In this document: positions 26,127-35,434 of the stretch, piece after piece
Layout: each line of letters starts with the position of its first letter
How positions within the stretch are numbered: the stretch's first letter is position 1
Source: SZUA-521 sp041738285
GTDB lineage: Bacteria; Pseudomonadota; Gammaproteobacteria; Pseudomonadales; Azotimanducaceae
Direction of reading: 5' to 3'
Assembly: GCA_041738285.1 (NCBI GenBank)
Contig: JBGSQB010000079.1
Coordinates: forward strand, 1 to 53,932
Length of the DNA stretch: 53,932 bases
Program-made: the position numbers and the translations under genes
Notes under the pieces: generated by a model
The model's input: the letters and a program-made list of their open reading frames with translations, nothing else
Told to the model about the DNA's origin: nothing
The model's database searches: none

Positions 26127-27470
26127 CTAGGCGATGGCCGCCGCAACCCGTCGATTCGCTTTCGACACCCACCACGGCCCTTCGCCGAAGCCAACCAGCA
26201 GCGCGGCACCGAAGCAGCAGCAGCCGGCAATCATCATCCAGGTCGGCCATCCGAAATGGAGCACCACTTGTGGCAGGCCCAGGTTCAGAAAGAGCCCAGC
26301 GATCGGACCGAGCGTTGCGGTGATACCAAAAGCGCGTCCGACGCCGTGCGGGCTGATGCTCTCCGCGGTCTCACTGTAGATCGCGCACCAGGCGGGATAA
26401 ATGAACCCGGCGAAGAATCCCGTCAGTGACCAGACCACGACCAGACTCGTCTGCGACGTATCCAGCGGCAGGTTGGCGCCGATCAGAAAGCAGATGCCGG
26501 TGGTGATGCCGCCGAATGCGGTGATGGTCTTGCGCACCTGCAAACGATCCGACAGCCAGCCGGATAGGAACACGCTGCCGGTGAATACGATCCAGAAGTA
26601 CGATGTGATAGCCGCCGCACGGGCCGGTTCGATCTGATAGTGCTGCGTCAGATAGGTCGGTACATAGCCCGATACCGACACGTACGTCAGCGACCAGAAC
26701 ACGATCGTGAAGGACAATAGCCACAGGCGCGGGCTGCGATACACCACGCGTCCGTCGTCGTAGTTTGAGTCGACCACAGCAACTTCGGCGATCGGTTCCA
26801 CGGCGATTTGCTCGGTCACCACACGCCCGCGCATGCGCGCCGAGAGGTCCCGATAGAAGAGAAAGATGATCAGTGCGGTGACGCCGCCGAGCGCCGCGCC
26901 GATCCAGTACTGCGATCGCCAGCCGGGCCACAGTGGTAGCGTGTTCGCAGCGACGGTGGTGGACATCAGTGCGCCAATGGTGAAGGCAAGAGATACCCAT
27001 GAGTACACCATGGCGCGACCCATTCGCGGCGTGAGGTCTCGCGATGCCGCGTGCACCGCGGGATTCATGCCGGCCATCATGAAGGTGCCCATCCAGCCGA
27101 GCATGGCGAGCACCATGAAACTCGGCGCGAGCGCGCCCGCGACGGAAATCATGGCGTAGCAGACAACTGGCCAGATCATCAGCGGTCGGCGGCCGAACCG
27201 ATCCGCCATGCGGCTCAGGATCGCGGCGCCAAGACTGTAGACGAGGCCGCCGGCCGCAGCGACGTAGCCCCAGTCCACCAGTGTCTTGTCGAACTCATCA
27301 AGAATGTAGACCAGCACCGGCCCGGTCTTGAGCGCTTCGTACTGCTCCACCGCCCAGCCGAGCACGATCAGACCGAGCAGCCACCAGCGCAGCGCAGGGG
27401 ACGGTACATGGTCGATCTGCCTGCGGCGCAGGTATGACCAGAAGCCATCGGGGGTGGTCGACGCCGTCAT
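26127..27470 (-). CDS. MFS transporter
   Basis: A 447-residue carrier of the metabolite/H+ symporter type, with about 12 membrane segments. ATG 27470 is chosen: a longer reading to 27746 adds a low-complexity Asp/Pro stretch without family likeness. The loop after helix 2 has the MFS pattern SRMADRFGRRPLMIW, and GVGRAFGITATLGPIAG is near the C-terminal end. The N-terminus SYLRRRQIDHVPSPALRWW precedes helix 1. Substrate unknown. Confidence 0.85.
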   Translation of the reverse strand: MTASTTPDGFWSYLRRRQIDHVPSPALRWWLLGLIVLGWAVEQYEALKTGPVLVYILDEFDKTLVDWGYVAAAGGLVYSLGAAILSRMADRFGRRPLMIWPVVCYAMISVAGALAPSFMVLAMLGWMGTFMMAGMNPAVHAASRDLTPRMGRAMVYSWVSLAFTIGALMSTTVAANTLPLWPGWRSQYWIGAALGGVTALIIFLFYRDLSARMRGRVVTEQIAVEPIAEVAVVDSNYDDGRVVYRSPRLWLLSFTIVFWSLTYVSVSGYVPTYLTQHYQIEPARAAAITSYFWIVFTGSVFLSGWLSDRLQVRKTITAFGGITTGICFLIGANLPLDTSQTSLVVVWSLTGFFAGFIYPAWCAIYSETAESISPHGVGRAFGITATLGPIAGLFLNLGLPQVVLHFGWPTWMMIAGCCCFGAALLVGFGEGPWWVSKANRRVAAAIA

Positions 27471-27758
27471 CCTTGGAGTGGGAATGTTGCGCGCCACAAC
27501 TTGCGCCACAGCGCTTTGGGGTCGCTCGCCAGGACCTCGATCCAGACATCCGGATCCTCGATTCGGTGCATCGTCTGGTTCATCGTCTGGTTCATCGAAG
27601 TGCCGCTCATCCCGCTCAAGCATCCTCCGTCGTAGTGGCGGAAAACGAGCCCAGGTCAGACGCTGCCGATTGGAACTCACAGACCCAGGCGTTGACTTCC
27701 CTCGGTACTTCCCGGTGATACTGCATGTGGGGACGCACGCGCACAATCAGGGGAGTTC
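27471..27758. other. Divergent intergenic region
   Basis: This 288-base stretch separates the leftward MFS gene from the rightward membrane-protein genes. It contains a tandem 12-base repeat (CATCGTCTGGTT at 27569-27580 and 27581-27592). I found no convincing gene, operator or RNA in it. A GGGAG at 27751-27755 serves the gene at 27759. Confidence 0.6.
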
Positions 27759-27998
27759 ATGGCCGCGATGACGGTGACGCACTGGCTCATGATAGTTGGC
27801 GCAGGGAGCATGTGGATCGGCTCGCTCATCTTCTGGGTGGGCGGCTTGCCGCGTCAGATGCGCAAAGGTGAAGTGTCGCAGGCGGAACCCGGCTCGAGTC
27901 GCGCATTCATGCTGTTCTGGCTCGACCAGTACAGCTACCTCGGAATCGTCCTTGCGCTCGCGGGCGTACTGATGTTGCTGTGGGGCGCGCTGCGATGA
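27759..27998 (+). CDS. Small two-helix membrane protein
   Basis: A 79-residue protein with two hydrophobic segments (about 7-29 and 55-77) joined by a polar loop. GGGAG lies 4 bases before the ATG at 27759. Its stop overlaps the start of the MAPEG gene (ATGA), so the two are coupled and may form one complex. Function unknown. Confidence 0.7.
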   Translation: MAAMTVTHWLMIVGAGSMWIGSLIFWVGGLPRQMRKGEVSQAEPGSSRAFMLFWLDQYSYLGIVLALAGVLMLLWGALR

Positions 27999-28378
27999 TC
28001 GGCGCATGCTCCGTGACGGCGCTGTATGCCGGATTGCTTGGGCTCATTGCTGTCGGGCTCGCCAATCAGGTTTTGTACGTGCGCCTGCGCGCTGATCGGA
28101 TGCCCGATTGGAAGCCCGATGCGGTGCTGCGAGTGCAAGCCAACTTCATCGAGAACGTGCCGCTGGCGATACTGCTGTTGCTGGTACTGGAGTTGCAGCA
28201 TGTGCAAGCCGTGGCGCTGCACGTCTTTGGCGCGTCGCTCATCGTCTGCCGCGTGTTGCATGCTTTTGGAATGAGCCGCAATCCCGGCGCCAACTATCCG
28301 CGCCTGATCGGGGCGCAGGGCACTTTCCTGCTGTTGTCGATCATGAGCGTGGCTGCGATCTATGGCGCGGTAGCATGA
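27995..28378 (+). CDS. MAPEG-family membrane protein
   Basis: A 127-residue protein with four membrane segments. The family signature is the FIENVPLAILLLLVLELQ stretch (equivalent to the E-N-P motif in helix 2) and SRNPGANYPRLIGAQGTF. MAPEG proteins include glutathione S-transferases and other thioether enzymes; bacterial members are mostly uncharacterised. ATG 27995 overlaps the preceding stop. The following DUF1330 gene starts 41 bases later with its own AAGGAG. Confidence 0.82.
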   Translation: MIGACSVTALYAGLLGLIAVGLANQVLYVRLRADRMPDWKPDAVLRVQANFIENVPLAILLLLVLELQHVQAVALHVFGASLIVCRVLHAFGMSRNPGANYPRLIGAQGTFLLLSIMSVAAIYGAVA

Positions 28379-28419
28379 AGCCGCATAAGAACGTCAACTG
28401 AGTAGCAAGGAGTACATTC

Positions 28420-28716
28420 ATGGCCGCTTTTTTTATTGCTCAATACGTCGTCAATGATGCGGCGGGCTACCGCGCGTACCAGCAGGGTGCTGGACCTACG
28501 CTCGCGGCGCACGGCGCGGAACTCGTGTCCTTCGACGTGGCAGCCGAAACCATCGAAGGCAAGCCGCCGGGTCCGCAGACGGTGATCATCAAATTCGAGT
28601 CCACCGCGGCCGCGAAGGCCTGGTACAACTCGCCAGCCTATCAGGCGGTTGTCGGCAAGCGGCTCGCGTCGACCACAGGGTTTGCGATCATTTCGCAGTC
28701 GATGAACGCGGGCTGA
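28420..28716 (+). CDS. DUF1330-family protein
   Basis: A 98-residue dimeric alpha-beta-barrel type protein. Typical segments are FFIAQYVVNDAAGYRAYQ, IEGKPPGPQTVIIKFES and AWYNSPAYQAVVGKRLAST. AAGGAG at 28407-28412 precedes ATG 28420. The family is widespread and often near catabolic genes, but its activity is not settled. It lies just ahead of the acyl-CoA synthetase gene and may mark the beginning of the catabolic cluster. Confidence 0.87.
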   Translation: MAAFFIAQYVVNDAAGYRAYQQGAGPTLAAHGAELVSFDVAAETIEGKPPGPQTVIIKFESTAAAKAWYNSPAYQAVVGKRLASTTGFAIISQSMNAG

Positions 28717-28738
28717 TCGTTACGCGGCTGATCGAACC

Positions 28739-30286
28739 GTGAACATCGGCAATATCATCAGCAAGTGGAGCGGGTTGGACGCGGCACGGCTCGCGCTGGT
28801 GGACGCACCGACATCGCGCCGGGTCTCGTTTGGTGAACTCGATGAACGCGTCCACCGTCTCGCCAATGGCCTGTTGCGGTGTGGACTGTCCAAGGGCGAT
28901 CGCGTTGCCGTGCTGTCGAAGAATTGTATCGAGTACTTCGAGATCTACTACGCCTGCGCCCGCGTTGGCCTGATCGCACAGCCGCTGAACTGGCGGCTCG
29001 CTGCACCGGAGCTGCTCCGCATCATCGAGGATGGCGAACCTACGGCGCTGATCACGTCGACGGATTTTCGCGCGGAGCGCGTGGCGCTGCGCCGCGCCGT
29101 CGAACATTCGTTTGAGATCGGCTCGGACAATGACGGTAGCTACGAGGCGTTGCTTGCTTCTGCATCGACGGACGAGCCACTCACTGCGGAACCGATCGGC
29201 GGTGATGACCCGGTACTCATTCTCTACACCGGTGGCACGACGGGTCTGAGCAAGGGTGCCCTGCATACCCATCGCACGCTGTTCATGGGCATGCTCAATC
29301 AGACGGTTGCCGAACGCATCGTGCCAAGCGATGTGTACATGCTGACCGGCCAGATGTTTCACATTCCGGTGGCGCTTGCGATGAACTACATGGCCCACGG
29401 TTGTCCCGTCGTGCTGATGAACTTCGATGCGAAGGTGGCACTCGAGATTATTCAGGCCGAGCGCGTATCCGCCTTCCTTGGCATTACGACGATGCTGAAC
29501 TGGATGATGGCCGTCGAAGGCTTCGAGCACTACGACCTGTCGAGCTTGCGCAACATTCAGTATGGCGGTGGGCCGATGCCGGAGAGCGTGGTGAAGGCAG
29601 CGCTCGAGTCGTTTCCGTGCACGTTGATTCAAGGCTACGGCCAGACCGAAGGCATGACCATGACCTTCCTGTCCCAGGAAGATCACCAGCGGGCGGTGTC
29701 CGGCGATCATCCAGAGCGGCTGAATTCGTGCGGTCGTGAAGGGTTCGTTACGCGCATCCGGGTTGTCGATGAGGCCGGGCACGATGTGCCGAAAGATTCG
29801 CGCACGCTGGGTGAAATCGTCGTCCAATCCGAGGCCAACATGGTCGGCTACTGGCGCCGTCCCGAGCTCACGGCAGAGACCATTCGCGACGGCTGGATGT
29901 GGACCGGCGATATTGCGACGTGGGATGCCGATGGCTATGTGTTCATCGTCGATCGCGCCAAAGACATGATCATCTCCGGCGGTGAGAACATCTATTCCAC
30001 TCAGGTCGAAGCTGCGATCCACAAACATCCCGGCGTTCTCGAAGCGGCCGTGATCGGTGTGCCTGATGATGAGTGGGGTGAGGCGGTCAAGGCGGTGGTG
30101 GTCATGAAGCCGGGCATGTCGGCCACGGAACAGGAAATCATCGACACCGCGAGGCAGCACCTTGCGTCGTACCAGAAACCGCGCTCCGTCGATTTCGTTG
30201 CGAGCCTGCCGAAGGCGCCGACCGGCAAGATTCTCAAACGCGAGCTGCGCGAGCCGTACTGGAACAAGCGGAGTCGACAGGTTTGA
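28739..30286 (+). CDS. Acyl-CoA synthetase (AMP-forming)
   Basis: A 515-residue adenylate-forming enzyme that activates a carboxylic acid to its CoA thioester. Motifs: the P-loop LYTGGTTGLSKGAL at about 165, GYGQTEGMT near 300, the hinge TGDIATWDADGYVFIVDRAK near 400, and PTGKILKREL with the catalytic Lys at the end. Start is GTG 28739. The substrate acid is not evident; the neighbouring hotdog, thiolase-fold and DUF35 genes suggest it primes a side chain or ring-cleavage acid for CoA-dependent shortening. Its stop overlaps the next start (TTGA). Confidence 0.92.
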   Translation: MNIGNIISKWSGLDAARLALVDAPTSRRVSFGELDERVHRLANGLLRCGLSKGDRVAVLSKNCIEYFEIYYACARVGLIAQPLNWRLAAPELLRIIEDGEPTALITSTDFRAERVALRRAVEHSFEIGSDNDGSYEALLASASTDEPLTAEPIGGDDPVLILYTGGTTGLSKGALHTHRTLFMGMLNQTVAERIVPSDVYMLTGQMFHIPVALAMNYMAHGCPVVLMNFDAKVALEIIQAERVSAFLGITTMLNWMMAVEGFEHYDLSSLRNIQYGGGPMPESVVKAALESFPCTLIQGYGQTEGMTMTFLSQEDHQRAVSGDHPERLNSCGREGFVTRIRVVDEAGHDVPKDSRTLGEIVVQSEANMVGYWRRPELTAETIRDGWMWTGDIATWDADGYVFIVDRAKDMIISGGENIYSTQVEAAIHKHPGVLEAAVIGVPDDEWGEAVKAVVVMKPGMSATEQEIIDTARQHLASYQKPRSVDFVASLPKAPTGKILKRELREPYWNKRSRQV

Positions 30287-30738
30287 GTGGCGTGCTCACG
30301 CCCGCGCTGCTGGCCAACGTCGGCAAGTCGGCACCACCGCGCGTCGAAGTCGTCACGCGGCGCGACATTCGCAAATACGCGGTTGCCACTGACCAGCGCA
30401 AGCGCAAATACCTCGACGGCGACGAAGCACCGCCGCTGTATCACGTGGCGCTGTTCTGGGATGTCGTTGAACTGGATGCGTTGACTATCGATGGCGTCTC
30501 CATCGACACGCTGCTGCCGAAGTTTCCGTTGGAGCGCGCGATGGCGGGAGGACTGTCGATCGAGTACTTCAACCCGATTCGTGCCGGGGATACTTTGGTC
30601 GGCCGCCGTACGCTGACAGCGATTTACGAAAAACAGGGCCGTTCCGGGCCGCTGATTTTCTATGAAGTCGTGCTCGATGTGACGCGGGACGACGATACCC
30701 CCGTACTCAAAGAGACCACCACGCGGATCTTGCGATGA
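30283..30738 (+). CDS. Hotdog-fold dehydratase subunit, FAS1-like N-terminal type
   Basis: A 151-residue protein of the FAS1-like dehydratase (MaoC N-terminal) family, starting at TTG 30283 inside the preceding stop. Characteristic parts are VTRRDIRKYAVATDQ, the PLYHVALFWD segment, and FNPIRAGDTLVGRRTLTAIY. In steroid degradation such a subunit pairs with a MaoC subunit to hydrate an enoyl-CoA (ChsH1/ChsH2 type). The next gene is that second hotdog half and overlaps this one by ATGA. Confidence 0.83.
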   Translation: MSGVLTPALLANVGKSAPPRVEVVTRRDIRKYAVATDQRKRKYLDGDEAPPLYHVALFWDVVELDALTIDGVSIDTLLPKFPLERAMAGGLSIEYFNPIRAGDTLVGRRTLTAIYEKQGRSGPLIFYEVVLDVTRDDDTPVLKETTTRILR

Positions 30739-31160
30739 GGCGTTCGCCGCTGAAGTCGCTGCAGGTCGGTGACGCGCTGCCAGAACGCAGCTACACGCCT
30801 GGTAACGTACAGCTGTTCATGTACAACGCCGCCCTGTGGAATGCGCACCGCATTCACTTCGACCTGCCCTACGCAACCGACGTCGAGGGCTATCCGGGCC
30901 TCGTGATCGCCGGCCCACTGATGGGCGACTGGATGGGGCAGTGCATCGACGAGTGGCTGGCCGAACAAGGCGTGCTCGAGCGTTTCGAGTATTCGAATCG
31001 TCAGGCCGCGTACATCGGTGAGACGTTGACCGCAGGTGGACGCGTCGAGTCGATCGACCTGCAGTCGAACCGGGTGAGCGTATCGCTATTCATAAGGAAC
31101 GCGGCTGGCGAAGTGGTGGCGCCGGGGCAGGCGGTCGTGCGATTCGATGGGGCCGCCTGA
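30735..31160 (+). CDS. MaoC-like hotdog hydratase subunit
   Basis: A 141-residue hotdog protein with the NAHRIHFDLPYATDVEGYPG segment and GPLMGDWMGQ, as in the C-terminal half of mesaconyl-C4-CoA hydratases and similar enoyl-CoA hydratases. It lacks the exact D-x-N-P-x-H hydratase-2 motif, having N-A-H-R-I-H in place, a pattern found in the HTD2-type group. It should form a heterodimer with the FAS1-like subunit upstream. The thiolase gene begins at the base after its stop. Confidence 0.83.
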   Translation: MRRSPLKSLQVGDALPERSYTPGNVQLFMYNAALWNAHRIHFDLPYATDVEGYPGLVIAGPLMGDWMGQCIDEWLAEQGVLERFEYSNRQAAYIGETLTAGGRVESIDLQSNRVSVSLFIRNAAGEVVAPGQAVVRFDGAA

Positions 31161-32330
31161 ATGACATCCCTGCGCGGCAAAGTCGCGATCGTTGGCGCCG
31201 CCGACACGGAGGTCGGCAAGGTTGCGCATCGGAGCGCCACGCAACTGTGCATCGAAGCGGCGCTGCGTGCACTCGCGGATGCCGGCATCGACAAAGATGC
31301 GGTCGATGGTCTCGTCACCTGCAACAGCATGGCCGAGCCGTACATGTATCACGCCGAAGCCATGGCCGAGTACCTGCAGATCTTTCCCAAGTATTGCGTC
31401 AGCGCGGGTGCCGGCGGTGCGACGACGTTTGCCGTGCTCTATCAAGCGGCGATGGCGATCACGCACGGCGTTTGCGACACGGTACTGATCTCGATGGCCG
31501 ATAGCCTGCGCACGGGATTGAGTCGTGACCAGGCAATGGTCATGCAGTCATCGTCCGGCCACGCCCAGTTCGAGACGCCGTATGGCTCGACAGTGCCCGG
31601 CTACTACGCGCTCATTGCGCGTGCCTACATGCAGGAGTACGGGGTTACGCCCGAACAGTTTGCAGCGGTCGCCGTCACCGCGCGCCATCACGCGACGCTG
31701 CATCCCGGCGCGCAGATGCGCGAGCCGATCACGATCGAAGACGTGATGCGCAGTCGCCTGATTGCAGATCCATTGCGGCTGCTCGACTGTTCGCTGGTGT
31801 CAGATGGCGGCGCCGCCATCGTGATGACGTCAGCGCGGCGGGCGCTGGATCTCCCCAATCCGCCTGTGTACCTGCTCGGTGCCGGTGAAGGTCACGGCCA
31901 CGAACACATCAGTTCGGCACAGAGCCTGACGCGCTCCTTCGCCGAACAGTCCGGGACGCGGGCATACGCGATGGCGGGACTCGGACCGAAGGACATGGAT
32001 TTCGTCGAGCTATACGACTGCTTTACCCCCGTGGTGCTGATCGAGCTCGAAGACCTCGGCTTCTGCAAACGGGGTGAAGCAGGGGCGTTCGTTGCCGAGG
32101 GGCACACGCGCCTTGGCGGTGCGCTGCCGATGAACACGCACGGCGGATTGCTCTCTCACTGTCATCCCGGCAATCCCGGCTCGATGTTCGCGTTGACCGA
32201 GGCGGTCGCGCAGTTGCGCCGAAGGGCCGGTGCGCGCCAGGTGGGTGGGGCGAATACGGCGCTGCTGCATGCCCAGGGCGGTATTCTGTCGAGCCACTGC
32301 ACGCTGATTCTCGGTGCGCAGGTGCCCTGA
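31161..32330 (+). CDS. Thiolase-fold protein without nucleophilic Cys (Ltp2-like aldolase candidate)
   Basis: A 389-residue SCP2/thiolase-superfamily protein. The overall family pattern is clear (VAIVGAADTEVGKVAHR, AALRALADAGIDKDAVDG, FVELYDCFTPVVLIELEDLG, NTHGGLLSHCHPGNPGS). At the position of the catalytic Cys (normally in a C-S/A-S-G-G stretch) it reads SAGAGGATT (residues 81-89), with no Cys. Thiolase-fold aldolases such as Ltp2, which remove a C3 unit from steroid side chains and work with a DUF35 partner, also lack it. The DUF35 gene follows with a TGATG overlap. The retro-aldolase role is inferred. Confidence 0.85.
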   Translation: MTSLRGKVAIVGAADTEVGKVAHRSATQLCIEAALRALADAGIDKDAVDGLVTCNSMAEPYMYHAEAMAEYLQIFPKYCVSAGAGGATTFAVLYQAAMAITHGVCDTVLISMADSLRTGLSRDQAMVMQSSSGHAQFETPYGSTVPGYYALIARAYMQEYGVTPEQFAAVAVTARHHATLHPGAQMREPITIEDVMRSRLIADPLRLLDCSLVSDGGAAIVMTSARRALDLPNPPVYLLGAGEGHGHEHISSAQSLTRSFAEQSGTRAYAMAGLGPKDMDFVELYDCFTPVVLIELEDLGFCKRGEAGAFVAEGHTRLGGALPMNTHGGLLSHCHPGNPGSMFALTEAVAQLRRRAGARQVGGANTALLHAQGGILSSHCTLILGAQVP

Positions 32331-32743
32331 TGACCGCGAAAGTGGACACAAAGCCCGTTCCGATCCCGACCATCGAGACCCAGCCCTATTGGCAAGGGTG
32401 CAACGAAGGACGGTTGCTCATCCAGCACTGCAAACCCTGCGGGCGGTTCCAGTTCTATCCACGGCTCGTCTGCACGCAGTGCGCAGCGATCGCGCTCGAT
32501 TGGGTGGATGCATCGGGGCGCGGAACTGTCCGTAGCTTCACTGTCATCCGGCGCGCGGTGTCGCCCGCTTTCGAGGCGGACGTGCCCTATGTAGTTGCGC
32601 TGATCCAACTCGACGAGGGGCCGACCATGATGGCCAACTTAATTGCATGTGATCCGGAAGTCGTTGTGATCGGCCTGAAGGTCGCAGTGACCTTCGAGCG
32701 CCGATCGGCGCATTTGATGCTGCCGCAGTTCTTGCCCGCCTGA
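32330..32743 (+). CDS. DUF35 OB-fold protein with zinc ribbon
   Basis: A 137-residue protein with a zinc ribbon (C34, C37, C48, C51 in CKPCGRF and CTQC) followed by an OB-fold domain (about 55-130, with SGRGTVRSFTVIRRAV and PYVVALIQLDEG). DUF35 proteins bind thiolase-fold partners; in ChsH2-Ltp2 they are needed for aldolase activity. Its start overlaps the thiolase stop, supporting a complex. It is the last gene of the operon from 28739 before a 118-base gap. Confidence 0.9.
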   Translation: MTAKVDTKPVPIPTIETQPYWQGCNEGRLLIQHCKPCGRFQFYPRLVCTQCAAIALDWVDASGRGTVRSFTVIRRAVSPAFEADVPYVVALIQLDEGPTMMANLIACDPEVVVIGLKVAVTFERRSAHLMLPQFLPA

Positions 32744-32861
32744 AATCCCGATCCCAGCCACCACACAAAACATGCTGGCCTGATTGTTTTCGTCTGATTT
32801 CCGGTTTATGGTCGGCGGGCCAGTTTGGTTGGTCCTTGTCAGTACTCGGGGGAGGTGCTCG

Positions 32862-35420
32862 ATGAAGCGGAACCATGGCCCGTTGCGGCCGCGCACGTTC
32901 AAACTTTTTTTCTCGTTGTCTTTCTGCTTGTCCTTGCTATTGCCGGCATTCGTACAGGCTGCCGAAGACCGCTCAATGGTGGTCGAAGAGATCCTGGTCA
33001 CAGGTACCAAGCGCGAACAAGCCGCTCAGGATGTGCCGATCGCCGTCACCGCCATCTCGGAGGAACAGATCAAGCGTCAGTTCCGCACCGACATTCTCGC
33101 TCTCGGCGAAATGACACCGGGTGTGGCGCTCGGTCAAGTTGCAGGCTTCCGCGCGATTGCCGGTGGCGTGCGCGGTACCGGTCAGAATTCGATTCTTGTC
33201 ACCCAGGATTCGTCTGTGGTGGTGTTGGTCGATGAATTTGCGCTGTCCAACGTGCAGGCCCAGTTCGTCGAAATGTTCGACGTCGATCGCGTGGAGATTT
33301 ACCGCGGGCCCCAGGGCACGCTGTTCGGTAAGAGCGCCACCGGCGGCGCCATCTCGATCATCACCAAGCGGCCGGTGATGAACGAGTACTCAGCAGACCT
33401 TGAAATGCAGTACGGCGTTTTCAACGGCGACGACGGTCCGAACAATTCGGCGATCGAAAAATACCGGGCCGCGGTGAATATTCCGCTCATCGAAGACAAG
33501 CTGTCCATGCGTATGACGGCGATTCTCGACAAGGACGAGGGTTACTACACCAACGACAAGAACACATCGACTTTTCAGGACAGCTGGCTGCTCGGATTTG
33601 CGCCGGTGCCTTCGGACATAGAGACGCGCACCACCGGCTCGGGTGAGAACCTGAACGATACCGACGTGTTCGCCGGCAAGATCAAGATTCTGTTTCAGCC
33701 GACCGAAAACTACGAAGCGTACTTTCTCTATGAACATCTGAATGACGATTCCGGGTCGCCGCCGGGGGTCAACGAAAGTGAACCCACCATGCTGCTGCCG
33801 GCGCTCGGGTTTCCGTCGATCAAGTCAGCCGGACACGGTGATGTGCTCAGCACCGGCGTCACCAACCAGTGCTTCGAGGGGAATTCCGAAGCACTCTGCG
33901 TGACCGCCGGCCATCGAGTCGATGTGGATGGCTATCAGCTGCATCAGACCCTGACCCTGGATCACTTCGTGCTCAAAGCAATTGCCGGATATCGCAATCA
34001 GGAAGAGATTCTCCCGAGCACGTATACCGGTGAAGCCTACGCTTCGCTGTTCGATGCTTCCCGCAACACCACTCGCGAACAGACCCAATACGAGATCCGG
34101 GCGACCTCCACCTTCGACGGGCCGTTCAATTTCGTTGCGGGTGTTTCCTACGCCGAGGAAGAAACCGAAATGTTGGCCTGGGCCACGGTTGGTCTGTTGA
34201 GCCTGGTCACGTTCGTCGATGAAGACCGCAACGACGGCATCGCGGCTCCGCTCCTCAATCCGGATGGCACACTCAATCTGGACTCCTCCTTTCAAAGCGA
34301 TCCAGCCATGGGCGGCGCATCGCAGGACCGTGAGACTACGGCGATCTATGCCGATGGCTCCTACGAGGTGAACGATCGACTGACCCTCACCGCAGGGTTG
34401 CGCTATACCGATGACGAGAAGGACTTCTTCCGACGTGCCAACTCAGGCGGGCCGTGCACCGCCCTGACGCCGATGAAGGATCAGGTCGTGCTCGGCGGCA
34501 CCTGTCTCGATGCGCGCTCCAATGCGGTCTCGAGAGTCGGCGTGGACTTCAGCAACAAGGACCTGCATGCGTTCCACATCCCGCTGCCCAATAGTGCGTT
34601 TGCCATTGCCGACAAATTCAATGACAGCTGGGACGAGATCACGTATCGCCTGGTCGCCGACTACGATGTCAGCGACGACGCCATGGTGTACGTCAGCTAC
34701 GCAACCGGCTTCATTCCGGGCGGCTACACTGAGACTTGCTCCAGTCTGGAGACGTGCGAGCCGTTCGACTCAGAGACGAACTGGAATGCCGAAGTCGGGT
34801 TCAAGGGCCAGTTCCTGAACAACAGTCTGCAGACGAACGTCGCCCTCTTCTACACGGAGTACGAGGACCTCATCCGTTCGCAGGTGGTTCCGTTCACAGA
34901 CCCCTTTGGTCTCACGACGCAGGAGACAATCAACGTCAACGCCGGTGTATCGCAGGCCCAGGGAATCGAGATCGAGGGCACTTGGTTGGTCACAGGCAGA
35001 TTGCAGCTCGGTCTCAATTTTGCGTACCTCGACCATGAATACGATGAGTTCGAGCTGGATGGTGTGGACTTCTCCAATCGTGATGTTCCGTTCTCGCCAG
35101 AGTTCAAGTGGGGCGCGAGCGCAACCTACGAACAGGAGATTGCTGCGGGTACATTGACCTGGAACGCACTGTACAGCCACCAGGACGAGGTCGAGATGTC
35201 GGTATTCAACTCACCACTGACGCAGATGAGCGAGTGGGACATCATCGATGCCAATGTCACCTATCGTCCTTCCGATGAGCGCTACTTCGTCACGTTGTGG
35301 GGTAAGAATCTCACTGATGAACGCACCCGCATGGCGGCGAACTCCGTTGCCGGGCTGTGGAACTTCACAATGTACGGTCGCCCGTTGTCCTACGGCCTCG
35401 AACTGGGCGTGAGCTTCTAG
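32862..35420 (+). CDS. TonB-dependent receptor
   Basis: An 852-residue outer-membrane receptor. ATG 32862 follows GGGGGAGG (32848-32855) and gives a signal peptide (FSLSFCLSLLLPAFVQA). A TonB box (VVEEILVTG), plug domain (about 50-170, with VEIYRGPQGTLFGKSATGGA) and barrel ending in LELGVSF are all present. Members of this iron-complex-type class with the RGPQG-LFG-GG signature also import large organic compounds. Its position in a catabolic cluster suggests it takes up the cluster substrate. Confidence 0.93.
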   Translation: MKRNHGPLRPRTFKLFFSLSFCLSLLLPAFVQAAEDRSMVVEEILVTGTKREQAAQDVPIAVTAISEEQIKRQFRTDILALGEMTPGVALGQVAGFRAIAGGVRGTGQNSILVTQDSSVVVLVDEFALSNVQAQFVEMFDVDRVEIYRGPQGTLFGKSATGGAISIITKRPVMNEYSADLEMQYGVFNGDDGPNNSAIEKYRAAVNIPLIEDKLSMRMTAILDKDEGYYTNDKNTSTFQDSWLLGFAPVPSDIETRTTGSGENLNDTDVFAGKIKILFQPTENYEAYFLYEHLNDDSGSPPGVNESEPTMLLPALGFPSIKSAGHGDVLSTGVTNQCFEGNSEALCVTAGHRVDVDGYQLHQTLTLDHFVLKAIAGYRNQEEILPSTYTGEAYASLFDASRNTTREQTQYEIRATSTFDGPFNFVAGVSYAEEETEMLAWATVGLLSLVTFVDEDRNDGIAAPLLNPDGTLNLDSSFQSDPAMGGASQDRETTAIYADGSYEVNDRLTLTAGLRYTDDEKDFFRRANSGGPCTALTPMKDQVVLGGTCLDARSNAVSRVGVDFSNKDLHAFHIPLPNSAFAIADKFNDSWDEITYRLVADYDVSDDAMVYVSYATGFIPGGYTETCSSLETCEPFDSETNWNAEVGFKGQFLNNSLQTNVALFYTEYEDLIRSQVVPFTDPFGLTTQETINVNAGVSQAQGIEIEGTWLVTGRLQLGLNFAYLDHEYDEFELDGVDFSNRDVPFSPEFKWGASATYEQEIAAGTLTWNALYSHQDEVEMSVFNSPLTQMSEWDIIDANVTYRPSDERYFVTLWGKNLTDERTRMAANSVAGLWNFTMYGRPLSYGLELGVSF

Positions 35421-35434
35421 CTTGGGGGTTGATC

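Noticed and set aside
27471..27746. N-terminal extension of the MFS protein or a separate Asp/Pro-rich peptide
   Set aside because: The sequence is low-complexity, arises from a 12-base tandem repeat and has no ribosome site; the MFS fold starts cleanly at 27470.
28688..30160. 490-codon reverse open frame over the acyl-CoA synthetase
   Set aside because: The plus strand has all adenylate-forming motifs; the reverse reading is His/Arg-rich shadow sequence.
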